From assembly GCF_019399235.1 (NCBI RefSeq), contig NZ_JAELVH010000010.1, positions 1 to 52,660 of the forward strand: 52,660 nucleotides of DNA, in the 5' to 3' direction. Both the position numbers and the translations under genes were made by a program. Below, in pieces: positions 8,999 through 16,814 of this stretch. Numbering within the stretch: position 1 is the first letter of the stretch; each line of letters opens with the position of its first letter. The stretch comes from Streptomyces poriferorum. Its GTDB lineage: Bacteria > Actinomycetota > Actinomycetes > Streptomycetales > Streptomycetaceae. Below the pieces are notes generated by a model. It had not been told where the DNA came from. It saw nothing but the letters and a program-made list of their open reading frames with translations, and made no database searches.

Positions 8999-9265
8999 TC
9001 ACACCATTCGGCGTTTCCTCAGCTCAGCGAGCCACCCTCGTACTTGCCCGTCGTCGTGCAGGTAGCCGCCGCTCTCATCCGCGGGCAGGTCAATTCCGCA
9101 CAGGAGGTTCAGCGCCCACCACGAGATGTCGTCCCAGGCAAGCCGGTCGTCGGCCACCCACCGCGAAGCCCAGCGGTCGGCCTCATCCCTCGTCAGCCGA
9201 CCCTCGATGAGCGACGCGAGGCGATTCTCAACCTCATCAACTGTCGGCTGGTGCCCTGCATCCAT
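8999..9265 (-). CDS. Small hypothetical protein
   Basis: 88 aa from the ATG at 9265; an in-frame ATG at 9289 would add 8 residues. It is acidic and Trp-rich (ADRWASRWVADDRLAWDDISWWALNLLCGIDLP), helical in character, with no signal or membrane segment. I have the impression of a common actinomycete protein that often appears near toxin/immunity or mobile DNA, but this is not shown by the sequence. The ribosome-binding site is weak (GGTCAAG). It lies between an IS remnant and the IPT/TIG genes. Confidence 0.6.
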   Translation of the reverse strand: MDAGHQPTVDEVENRLASLIEGRLTRDEADRWASRWVADDRLAWDDISWWALNLLCGIDLPADESGGYLHDDGQVRGWLAELRKRRMV

Positions 9266-9307
9266 GTCTTGACCGTACAGCCAGGGCACACGCTGCCTGA
9301 TGCGGCA

Positions 9308-10312
9308 CTAGATCGCGGGAGGCGCGACGCGCTGGTAGGCGAGCGAGTTGCTGGTGCCGCCCGACGTTGTGACGCTCACCAGCACCGAACCCGTCGGGCC
9401 CGCGGGGGCGATCGCGATCGCAGTCGTGTCGGACACCACGGTGAAGGCCGCCGGTGCGGTGCCGAAGCGGACCGCGAATGCCGTGGTCAGCCCGGTGCCT
9501 GTCAGGGTCACGGAGGCGCCCGCGTCCGTCGGCCCCTGCGCGGGCGAGAGCGCGGTGAGCGCAGGCGCCGCCAAATAGGTGTAGACGACGGAATTGCTGG
9601 TGCCGCCGGGACCGGCGACCGTGCACGCGACGGAGCCGGTGCCGGCCGGTGTGACGGCGGTGATCTGGGTGGCGGAGTTTACGGTGTAGGAGGTCGCGGG
9701 GGTGCTGCCGAAGGTGACGGCGGTGGTCCCGGTCAGGCCGGTGCCGGTGAGGATCACAGTGGTCCCGCCGGTCGCCGGTCCCGCGGCGGGCGAGACGGAA
9801 AGCAACGAGGGCGCGTTGATGTAGTAGAAGAACACCGGCCCCGAGGTGCCGCCTACGGTGGTCGCGGTGACGGCCACCGCGCCGGTGCCGGCCGGTGTGA
9901 CGGCGGTTATCTGGGTGGCGGAGTTGACGGTGTAGGAGGTCGCGGGGGTGCTGCCGAAGGTGACGGCGGTGGTCCCGGTCAGGCCGGTGCCGGTGAGGAC
10001 CACACTGGTCCCGCCGGACGTCGGTCCCTGGTTGGGCGCGATCGTGCTGAGAGCCGGCGTGGGTGCGTAGGTGTAGGGGATCGTGTTGCTGAGCCCGGCG
10101 GGTGTGCGCACGGTGACGTTCACTGTGCCCGTTCCAGGCGGGACGGCCGCCGTGATCGTCGACGGGGTGTTGACCGTGAACGACAGGGCGGCTGCGGATC
10201 CGAACGTGACGGCGATGGCACCGGTGAACTGGCTTCCGTTGAGGGCCACGGGATTGGTGCCGGCCGCCGGACCCGTGTTGGGTGCGACCGAGGTGAGGAC
10301 GGGAGGGGCCAC
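9308..10312 (-). CDS. IPT/TIG-repeat protein (four domains)
   Basis: 334 aa made of four IPT/TIG beta-sandwich repeats of about 82 residues. Each repeat has the pattern P-x-GP-x-x-GG-T-x-V-x-L-x-G-x-x-F/L and then VTFGS. The second and third repeats are almost identical. There is no signal peptide, membrane helix or sorting signal. The start chosen is the GTG at 10312, because GGAG lies 5 bases upstream and the first repeat begins right there (VAPPVLTSVAP); a longer reading frame to 10414 adds only low-complexity text. Family members act as adhesion or binding modules, and exported examples dominate, so the lack of a signal is odd. It follows a second IPT/TIG gene on the same strand. Confidence 0.8.
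   Translation of the reverse strand: MAPPVLTSVAPNTGPAAGTNPVALNGSQFTGAIAVTFGSAAALSFTVNTPSTITAAVPPGTGTVNVTVRTPAGLSNTIPYTYAPTPALSTIAPNQGPTSGGTSVVLTGTGLTGTTAVTFGSTPATSYTVNSATQITAVTPAGTGAVAVTATTVGGTSGPVFFYYINAPSLLSVSPAAGPATGGTTVILTGTGLTGTTAVTFGSTPATSYTVNSATQITAVTPAGTGSVACTVAGPGGTSNSVVYTYLAAPALTALSPAQGPTDAGASVTLTGTGLTTAFAVRFGTAPAAFTVVSDTTAIAIAPAGPTGSVLVSVTTSGGTSNSLAYQRVAPPAI
9639..10022. repeat. Internal direct repeat, 246-bp period
   Basis: Bases 9639-9776 and 9885-10022 are nearly identical, with a few substitutions over about 138 bases. The 246-bp offset equals one 82-residue IPT/TIG domain, so this is a recent in-frame domain duplication. Confidence 0.85.
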
Positions 10313-10470
10313 GGTGACTCCAAGGAGTGTGGTCGGCCTGGCTGGGCAGCGAGCTGGGGGCACGGAAGCGGTGCGGGCGGGTGTTCGCGAGCCCGCACCG
10401 CGTCCGCTGGGCACGGGCCGGTGGACCGGAGCTCACCGGAGGCGTGCGCGGCTGTGCGTTCGAGACGCCG

Positions 10471-11214
10471 TCAGATGCCTGGGCCGGAAACGTAGGTGAA
10501 ACCGCCGCTGACAGTGGCGCTACCGCCCCCTGTGGTCACGACGACATCGACGGAACCTGCCGTGCCGGACGGTGTGACGGCCACCAGCGTGGTGTTGTTC
10601 AGCACTGCGAAGGACGCGGTGGTGCCGTCGAAGGTGACGGCCGTGGTGGAGGCGAGGCCGGTGCCGTTGACGGTCACCGCGGTGCCGCCAGACGCCGGCC
10701 CCGAGGCGGGTGCGAGCGAGACCAGTGTCGGCGCGTCGACATAGGCGTAGCTGAGTGGAGAGGTCGTGCCCCCGGTGGTGGTGACCGCGACATCGACGGA
10801 ACCGCTGGAGCTGCCGGCCGGAACGACCACCGACAACTGGCTGTCCGAGACGACTGTCGGGGTCGCGCTGTTGGAGCCGAAGGACACGGTGTTGGCCGTG
10901 GAGAGGCCGTAGCCGTTGATGGTGACTGTGTTGCCGCCTGCGGTGGGACCGGAGCCCGGGCCGATTGACATTGCGATCGGTGGGCTGATGTAGAAGAAGG
11001 AGAGCGAGTTGCTCGTCCCGCCAGCGGTCACCACGTTGACATCGACGACGCCGCAGCCCGCGGGGTCGATGACGGTGATCGAGGTCGGGGTGTTCGCGGT
11101 GATCGTGGCCGTCCGGGACCCGAAGTGGACGGCGGTGGCACCGGACAGGTTCACGCCCGTGATGGTGACGGTTGTTCCGCCGCTGGTGGAGCCTTGGTTG
11201 GGACTGATAGGCAT
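10471..11214 (-). CDS. IPT/TIG-repeat protein (three domains)
   Basis: 247 aa consisting of three IPT/TIG repeats (ISPNQGSTSGGTTVTITG; IGPGSGPTAGGNTVTING; LAPASGPASGGTAVTVNG) with almost nothing else. The protein starts directly in the first repeat, so there is no room for a signal peptide. GAGGA lies 8 bases before the ATG at 11214. The protein is Thr/Ser/Gly/Val-rich, nearly free of Lys and Cys. Together with the four-repeat protein downstream (157 bases away) it makes a same-strand pair. The function is unknown; a structural or binding role is the family expectation. Confidence 0.8.
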   Translation of the reverse strand: MPISPNQGSTSGGTTVTITGVNLSGATAVHFGSRTATITANTPTSITVIDPAGCGVVDVNVVTAGGTSNSLSFFYISPPIAMSIGPGSGPTAGGNTVTINGYGLSTANTVSFGSNSATPTVVSDSQLSVVVPAGSSSGSVDVAVTTTGGTTSPLSYAYVDAPTLVSLAPASGPASGGTAVTVNGTGLASTTAVTFDGTTASFAVLNNTTLVAVTPSGTAGSVDVVVTTGGGSATVSGGFTYVSGPGI

Positions 11215-11225
11215 GAGGGGTTCCT

Positions 11226-11255
11226 CTCACTCGGAGATCTTCTCCGAGCAGTGAG
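11226..11255. promoter_or_regulatory. Bulged inverted repeat upstream of the IPT/TIG pair
   Basis: CTCAC-TCGGAGA (11226-11237) pairs with TCTCCGA...GTGAG (11241-11255) around a 3-base loop with a 3-base bulge. It sits just upstream of the ribosome-binding site of the minus-strand gene starting at 11214, where an operator or leader hairpin would lie. Confidence 0.35.
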
Positions 11256-11757
11256 TGGGTTCCGATCCACGGACGTCCCGAATCAGCCCCGGCCGGTACG
11301 TTGGCCCGCCGGCAGATGGGATGTGCGGAGGCCCGTCCGGACGGGATGAGTTCGGTCCCGTGAGGGTGGCTGGTCCGCGAGGAATCGATGGACCATCGCC
11401 CATTGGTGCAGACACCTGAATTGACCCATCAGTGTGATTTCTATGCCAAGGGTTTTGACGTGGTATCAGTCGTTTGGCGGAGCGTGCAGGGCGTGCGGCG
11501 GCGCCTTCTGGTGGTACGCAATCACCTGCCGGGCCATGCCGGGAGCGCTGGGCAACAGCCGCGTGGTCATAAACCATGGGGTGTGGCACTGCGCCAGTGG
11601 GGCTCACCACTTCGGCAGGTGATACTCGCCGTAAGGGTCCGGAAGCGGCCCTGCCGGTCCGCGGCCTCCGGCTGATCTCAGCTTCCGGGTAGGACCAGCC
11701 GACAGGACGGGTGCGTCCGGGCTGCAGTCCGGGTCGTCAACAGGACCGGTGCAGTGC
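11256..11757. other. Intergenic region
   Basis: About 500 bases between two minus-strand genes. The open frames here lack ribosome-binding sites and recognisable protein text. It should hold the promoter of the IPT/TIG pair; no clear -35/-10 boxes were identified. Confidence 0.45.
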
Positions 11758-12543
11758 TCAGTTCGAGCTCTGAAGGGCGGGCAGATCGGCGCACAGGGTG
11801 GCCGGGAAGACGGGCTCGACGCGGTGCACGTCGGCGCAGCCGGCCTTCGTGCCGCGTGCGAGGGGCACCCAGCCCGACTTCTCGGCGCGGAAGAACCACC
11901 GGTCGCCGAGGCTCGCCCCACAGCCCGGCGCCCGGCCCTCGGCGCAGGCCGGTCCCATGCGCGAGGACACGTCGAACACCAGCCACTTCCCGTCGCAATG
12001 CTCCTCGCCGCGGGAGGTGTGGGTCGGCACGTCGAGCGCCGCCACTGCCTGGTCGTAGGAGGCGGGGGTGCAGCCGGTGGGTGCCGGGTGGCAGCCGCGG
12101 TCGCCGCACAGACGCAGGCCTGGCAGGCCGGCGTCGTCCGCGGTGAACGTCGTGTCGTGGTCCACGACCAGTTCGCGGTGGCCGAGCGCGGACGGCAGCC
12201 GCACCTTCGCCGTGACGGTCGCGGTCTTCGAACAGTCGGCGTGCGGGTCGCCGGTCAGGGTGGAGAAGGTGACCTGCACCCACACATTGCGCTCCGACGT
12301 GGAGGTCACGGCCGCCTGCGGCCGGCGCGCGCAGGTCTTCCCCTTGCCAGGCACCTCTGCGTCGACACGGAGCGCCCGTCCGCCGCCGGAGAGCCGGGCC
12401 GCGGTCACGCGGAACGGAGCGAACGTCTGCCAGTGCGGCGCTTCCGTCGTCGGCGCCCCGGCCCGCTGGGCCCCGCAGGCGCTGAGCAGCAGCACGGCGA
12501 CGGCGCTCAACAGGACACCGGCCAGTGATCTCCAGGACTGCAC
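11758..12543 (-). CDS. Putative lipoprotein
   Basis: 261 aa from a GTG at 12543. The start opens a short lipoprotein signal peptide (WRSLAGVLLSAVAVLLLSAC) with lipobox LSAC, so the mature protein should begin with a lipid-modified Cys near residue 22. The rest is an extracytoplasmic domain with about ten further Cys residues, often in nearby pairs (LRLCGDRGCHP, ACAEGRAPGCG), which suggests disulfides. No family recognised. The frame continues open further upstream, but that text is not protein-like and would destroy the signal peptide. It ends the left flank of the biosynthetic locus. Confidence 0.78.
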   Translation of the reverse strand: MQSWRSLAGVLLSAVAVLLLSACGAQRAGAPTTEAPHWQTFAPFRVTAARLSGGGRALRVDAEVPGKGKTCARRPQAAVTSTSERNVWVQVTFSTLTGDPHADCSKTATVTAKVRLPSALGHRELVVDHDTTFTADDAGLPGLRLCGDRGCHPAPTGCTPASYDQAVAALDVPTHTSRGEEHCDGKWLVFDVSSRMGPACAEGRAPGCGASLGDRWFFRAEKSGWVPLARGTKAGCADVHRVEPVFPATLCADLPALQSSN

Positions 12544-12903
12544 GTGTTCCGGACCCCCCCCATGAAACGGTCGACCCGGGCGACTATAGAACGCCGCGTA
12601 CACGTCCAGTCCGGCGCACCACACGATGGCGAGCGGTGGCAGGGACAGGTGCGGGCTCGCCGGGCGGCCGTGCGCCGGCCGCTTGCCGATCTGGTTCGGC
12701 GAGAACGAGCCGCCGGCACGGATGGTGGCCGCCCAAGGCGTCACGGTGATCCTCACCGAGGCGGACGTGGGGCCGGAAGGCGGGTCGGGACCGGCCGCAG
12801 GTCCGAGCCCTCGCCTGCCGGTGCCGGCGCGAGCGTGTCGTTCGGTTGCCGGCCGCCTCTCCTGAAAGGCCGTGCGGGTGAGAGCGCCCGGGCCGGGTGG
12901 ACT
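12544..12903. other. Spacer between lipoprotein and biosynthetic operon
   Basis: 360 bases downstream of the last gene of the minus-strand operon and upstream of the lipoprotein start. No supported gene. It probably holds the operon's terminator and the lipoprotein promoter, but no perfect long hairpin was found. Confidence 0.45.
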
Positions 12904-14250
12904 TCACGCGACGTACTCGAACCGGAGGGCGGAGAGGTCAAGGCTCAGCCACGCCCCGCCGACGGAGTGGGTACGACCGGGAAAATAGGAGCGTGTCGGT
13001 GTTGTCGCCGTGATGGCCGAAAGCACCTCCGCCGTTGTCGCCGTGAGAACCACGGTCCCGGCTCCGTGGGCCACTTTGCCCTCTCTCAGCCTCGCGACAT
13101 CAAGTCGGACCGTGAAGCAGCTGCCGGAGCGCATGCGCTGGACTCCGTCGCCCCTCAGATCGTAAGCGAGCAGCCCCTCGTACTCGTCGTGGGCGTAGTC
13201 GGAAGGAGCGGTTTCGAGACGCACGTTGGACGGCAGTGCTTCGGGGACTTCACTCTCTCCTCCCCGGGCGGCGTGACCGGTGAGGGCAACGGTTCCCTGC
13301 CCGTCCCCACTGCCTCGGCACGTCAATTGCGTGCGGGTTCCGGTCCGGCCGAGCAGCACCGTCGGCCCGCTCGGAGCGCCCTCCTCGTCGAACGGATGGA
13401 CGTGGTACCCGCCGACGGCGGTTGGGTCGTCCAGCACAGTGGCGGGAAACGGGCCTGTGCTGACCGGGAACCCGTCGACCAGGTCCTTGACCACCAGTCC
13501 GAGCAGTGATGCCGCCGCTCTCGGAGCGAGCATCAGCGTGTTCCCGGCACCCGGCCCCGGCTTGGCATGCGAAGCAAGCATCGCTGCGCCGCGCCAACCC
13601 GCCTCTTCCAGGCTCTCCTTCATCGGCAGTTCCCGCAGACGGTGCCCGTGGCGGGCAGTCCAGAGCCGGATCCTCCGGCCGGCCCGCTCGACCTCCACAA
13701 GCGTACGAAGTTCAAGCCGGGTCACCCCGTAGTCGGCGGCCTGCGGACGCTCCGGGGAAGCGAACGCGGTTGCCCGGTGATCCACGGTCAGGACGCAGTC
13801 CGCAATCCTCAGGGAGACGTCCTGGCGGGGGCCCACGAACTCCGCCAGGCCCTGGAGTTCGGTGAGCAGCCGGGCCAGGCTGTCGGGAGTCTCCGCGGTG
13901 TTGTCGAGGAAGGCCACCTGGTCCCAGGTCGTGTCCGGCAGCAGCGGCCGGGCCTCTGCGTAGAGGCGTCCGAAAGGCAGCAACCGGCGGGCGGCCTCCA
14001 GAGCGCCGACCAGCGAGTCCGGTGCGGTGCCGTGGACCGACGTGTGTACGTCCCGGCCCCCAGCGGCGAGACGGACCAGCGTCGTGTCGTTCCGCAGAGG
14101 CGCTCCCGAGCGCACTCCGGCGTCGAGGATCCGGTGCTTGCGCCGGGTCGACGTCAGGACCAGGGCGTCGACGCGTTCGCGGGTGCGGGCACGTCCGGCG
14201 GTGTCCTCCGCCGTACGGCAGGCCTCGTACCGATCGGAAGTCTGGTGCAC
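12904..14250 (-). CDS. TldE/PmbA-like protein (partner of TldD)
   Basis: 448 aa. This is the non-catalytic subunit of the TldD/TldE peptidase family. In the known E. coli pair, TldD and TldE form a heterodimer in which only TldD binds the metal; it trims leader peptides (microcin B17) and degrades unfolded peptides. Here the HExxxH helix is absent, as expected for TldE, while the family's beta-rich C-terminal fold is visible (MLAPRAAASLLGLVVKDL, SYFPGRTHSVGGAWLSLDLS). The GTG at 14250 follows the TldD stop by one base, so translation is coupled. It is the last gene of the operon that encodes the repeat peptide, which suggests it helps process that peptide. TldE assignment is from position, length and fold-level similarity; sequence is divergent. 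Confidence 0.72.
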   Translation of the reverse strand: MHQTSDRYEACRTAEDTAGRARTRERVDALVLTSTRRKHRILDAGVRSGAPLRNDTTLVRLAAGGRDVHTSVHGTAPDSLVGALEAARRLLPFGRLYAEARPLLPDTTWDQVAFLDNTAETPDSLARLLTELQGLAEFVGPRQDVSLRIADCVLTVDHRATAFASPERPQAADYGVTRLELRTLVEVERAGRRIRLWTARHGHRLRELPMKESLEEAGWRGAAMLASHAKPGPGAGNTLMLAPRAAASLLGLVVKDLVDGFPVSTGPFPATVLDDPTAVGGYHVHPFDEEGAPSGPTVLLGRTGTRTQLTCRGSGDGQGTVALTGHAARGGESEVPEALPSNVRLETAPSDYAHDEYEGLLAYDLRGDGVQRMRSGSCFTVRLDVARLREGKVAHGAGTVVLTATTAEVLSAITATTPTRSYFPGRTHSVGGAWLSLDLSALRFEYVA

Positions 14251-14251
14251 G

Positions 14252-15673
14252 TCAACACCGCCAGGTGAGCTGGTCGAATCGCATGGTGGGCGAGTGGAGG
14301 CCGATTCGGACGGACTGCCCCTGCTTCCCGCAGGTCGCGTTGTCACCCTCCACGTCGTCGGCGATGCCGGCGAGCTGCCGAAGGGCATCACGGGCGTCAC
14401 CGAACAGGACCACGTCCTGCAGGGGAATGCTGTCCCCAGCGGGTGTCAGGAAATGGCTCTCCGACGCCGCGAAGGAGAACTCGCCGCGATCCAGGTTGAT
14501 TTCGCCCGAGCTGAGGGCGCCGACGTGCAGGAGACCGCCCCGGGGCGGCTCCAGCAGAACGGCGGTGCTGTCCGGTCCCGGGAGAACGACGGTGTTCGAA
14601 GCTCTGGGAAGCGAGGCATGACGGTAGTCCTCCCTGCGGCCGCTTCCAGTATTCAGGTCGGAGGAGCCGTACACGGCCCTCGTGCAGGTGAGGCGACCGG
14701 CCACGACGCCTCGGTCGACCAGGACCACACGGGTCGCGGCCTGCCCGTCGTCGTCCGTCGCGCAGCTTCCCATGCCTTCGGGAACCCCTGGGTCGTCAAC
14801 CAGTCGCAGCGGAGCCGATGTGAGAGCGGCGCCCATCAGGCCGCCGGTATAGCGCGAACCCTTGGCCAGGTTGTCCGCCTCCAGCGCATGACCGATCAGC
14901 TCATGAAGCAGTGCTGCCCCGACCCGGGGGGCCAGCACCACCGGTGTGGTGCGGACACCGAGCCGTCGGGAGCCGAGCAAGGCCCTGGCACGGTCAGCGG
15001 CGGAGAGGATCAGTTTCTCCGCGGACAGTGCGAGGTCGGGCCCGGCATCTCCGAGCCGCCAGTGCGGGGCGTTGCGCCGAGTGAATACGCGTGCCTGCTG
15101 TCCTTGTCCCCATGCTGTTGCGGCGCAGCGCTGGCGCCCACCGGTGGACCGCCAGCTCCGGCCGGCTCCGGTGGAGTCCACCACTGCCCGCTGCCCTCGG
15201 AAGAAGTCTTGTACGAAATCCACGGACAGGTCCGCGGCGGCAGCCGACCGGGTGATGGCCTCGGTGAGGAGGTACAGGTCTCGGTGAGGCCGTTCCTCCT
15301 CGAGTTCGGAGCACCGAGTGATGGGCTCGGGAGCACGGGGGCGGCCGAAACCCTGGAGCGTGGCCACTCTCTCCGCCAGGAGGCCAGGTTCGGCAAGGGG
15401 AGCGGAGCCGTACCACCAGGAGTCCCGCCGGCGCAGAAGCAGTCCGACTCCGAAGCGGCGGTCCAGCGATGTCCCGTGACCGGCGCGGGCCCCGTGGCGG
15501 ACGGTGCTGTCGAGCCGCACGTGCGATGTCGCCTCGACGAATGCCTGCGCGTACTGCGCGCCCAGCCGTACACCTTCCTCGCACCAGTGCGCGGCGACCG
15601 CCTCGAGAAGGCGGTCGAAGGACGATTCCGGCTCCGCCCCCACATCAGGAGCGCGGTCGGTCGGCGCGGTCAC
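14252..15673 (-). CDS. TldD-like metallopeptidase
   Basis: 473 aa. Catalytic subunit of a TldD/TldE peptidase. The zinc-binding helix LLHELIGHALEAD gives H257, E258 and H262 (HExxxH). The C-terminal TCGKQGQSVRIG supplies the conserved Cys (C449), the third metal ligand in this family. Length matches E. coli TldD (about 480 aa). The GTG start overlaps the nucleotidyltransferase stop as GTGA. I infer that it cuts the leader from the repeat peptide encoded 1.1 kb upstream and may cut between the repeats. TldD/E prefer unstructured peptides, and a chain of valines and aspartates with a flexible leader fits. No other peptidase candidate is in the operon apart from the DJ-1/PfpI protein. Confidence 0.9.
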   Translation of the reverse strand: MTAPTDRAPDVGAEPESSFDRLLEAVAAHWCEEGVRLGAQYAQAFVEATSHVRLDSTVRHGARAGHGTSLDRRFGVGLLLRRRDSWWYGSAPLAEPGLLAERVATLQGFGRPRAPEPITRCSELEEERPHRDLYLLTEAITRSAAAADLSVDFVQDFFRGQRAVVDSTGAGRSWRSTGGRQRCAATAWGQGQQARVFTRRNAPHWRLGDAGPDLALSAEKLILSAADRARALLGSRRLGVRTTPVVLAPRVGAALLHELIGHALEADNLAKGSRYTGGLMGAALTSAPLRLVDDPGVPEGMGSCATDDDGQAATRVVLVDRGVVAGRLTCTRAVYGSSDLNTGSGRREDYRHASLPRASNTVVLPGPDSTAVLLEPPRGGLLHVGALSSGEINLDRGEFSFAASESHFLTPAGDSIPLQDVVLFGDARDALRQLAGIADDVEGDNATCGKQGQSVRIGLHSPTMRFDQLTWRC

Positions 15674-16746
15674 CTGAACAGCTCCCGCGAAACGAGGCCG
15701 CGGCGCAGGAGTACCTGGACGATTTCGTGGGCGCGGCCCGCGGTGAGCGGCGCCTCGTCGGTGCCGGCCGAAAGAGGCTTGTGGAGCGGGACCGCGGCTT
15801 CCACCACTTCCTCCGGTTCGCGGCCGTTGCACAGCCCCCAGACGAGTGCGACGTCGGGCTTCACGACGAACTGCCGCCGCAGTTCGTTGTTGAGCAGCAC
15901 GCCTTCGGTGAGGTGGATGACGTTGTACTGCGGATTCCGTCTCAGAGGTCCTGGCCCCGTCACCCAGAAGGGCCACCGGTTCACCTCGGGCGCGTCCCAT
16001 CCGAGCAGTTGCGAGGCCACCGAAAGCGTCTGCAGGAAGGACAGGAACTCCCGCATCCCCTCGCGAGGGTCTCCGTCAGCCCAGGAACCGGTCTGGAGGG
16101 AGGTGTACAAGCTGTGGGGGAAGTCCTTGCTGACCGATCGCTCGAGCTGGCGGTGCACCCACTTGGTGCCGTAGTACGGATCTCCCGCGGCAGTGGTCAG
16201 GGACTTGCCCGCACAGAGCATCAAGGTCTGTCCGACCAGCGCGGCGGTGGTGAAGTCCTCGTCCTCGCAGGAGCCCTTGAAGTCCGAGAGATGGCCGTTG
16301 GCCTCAAGTGCCCAGTGATTCAGAGTCATCTGCCGCAGCCGGTCCTCGTTGTGAGCCAGCCGGCTGCGGAGGTCCGCCAGATTCGGTGAGTCCTTGACGA
16401 CTTCCATCTGGCGCATGCGCAGGAGCACGTCGAGTTCGTTCCTGGTCAGTCCGGTGGACCGCAGGTCCTGCCGGCTGACGGCCCACTGCTCGACTTTGGC
16501 GAAGGCGTCACGGAACCAGTCGAGAGTGTAGGTCTCGACGTCCAGCCTTTCGCCGCCCTCGGTGATCTGGCGTACCTGGATGTCCGTGTCCGAGGAGACG
16601 ACGGCGAACACGTCCACGTCGCTGGTCGGGCTGCCCAGCCCTGCCGGCAGGCTGCCGGCGAGGTAGATGGCGTCCATGAGCGGGTCATCGGCGAGCCGGG
16701 CGGTCGCGGCACGGGCGGTGACAAGCTTTTCTTCGCGGTATCGCAT
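15670..16746 (-). CDS. Nucleotidyltransferase with C-terminal PqqD-like domain
   Basis: 358 aa. The N-terminal domain is a pol-beta-type nucleotidyltransferase: GS at residues 31-32, then DVD with D43 and D45, then a third acidic residue in RLDVETY (D69/E71). These bind Mg-NTP and the acceptor. The middle is helical. Residues about 268-355 (EGVLLNNELRRQFVV, ALVWGLCNGREPEEVV, IVQVLLRRGLV) resemble PqqD/RRE domains, which bind RiPP leader peptides; this is my reading by eye, not a search result. The gene lies directly after the repeat-peptide gene, with a hairpin between them, and a homologous layout occurs at 34213-35268. I infer nucleotidyl transfer to the peptide or to a peptide-bound group. 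The ATG at 16746 is favoured by AAAGGAA 5 bases upstream. Confidence 0.82.
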   Translation of the reverse strand: MRYREEKLVTARAATARLADDPLMDAIYLAGSLPAGLGSPTSDVDVFAVVSSDTDIQVRQITEGGERLDVETYTLDWFRDAFAKVEQWAVSRQDLRSTGLTRNELDVLLRMRQMEVVKDSPNLADLRSRLAHNEDRLRQMTLNHWALEANGHLSDFKGSCEDEDFTTAALVGQTLMLCAGKSLTTAAGDPYYGTKWVHRQLERSVSKDFPHSLYTSLQTGSWADGDPREGMREFLSFLQTLSVASQLLGWDAPEVNRWPFWVTGPGPLRRNPQYNVIHLTEGVLLNNELRRQFVVKPDVALVWGLCNGREPEEVVEAAVPLHKPLSAGTDEAPLTAGRAHEIVQVLLRRGLVSRELFR

Positions 16747-16770
16747 GGGTTCCTTTGACACGACGGGGAA

Positions 16771-16800
16771 GGGCGTGGACACCGTTCGGCGTCCACGCCC
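16771..16800 (-). terminator. Intra-operon hairpin (attenuator candidate)
   Basis: GGGCGTGGAC (16771-16780) and GTCCACGCCC (16791-16800) form a perfect 10-bp stem with a 10-base loop, in the 68-base gap between the repeat-peptide stop and the next start. Hairpins in this place commonly protect or partly end the transcript so that precursor outnumbers enzymes. Confidence 0.65.
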
Positions 16801-16814
16801 CACTGCATCTACCT

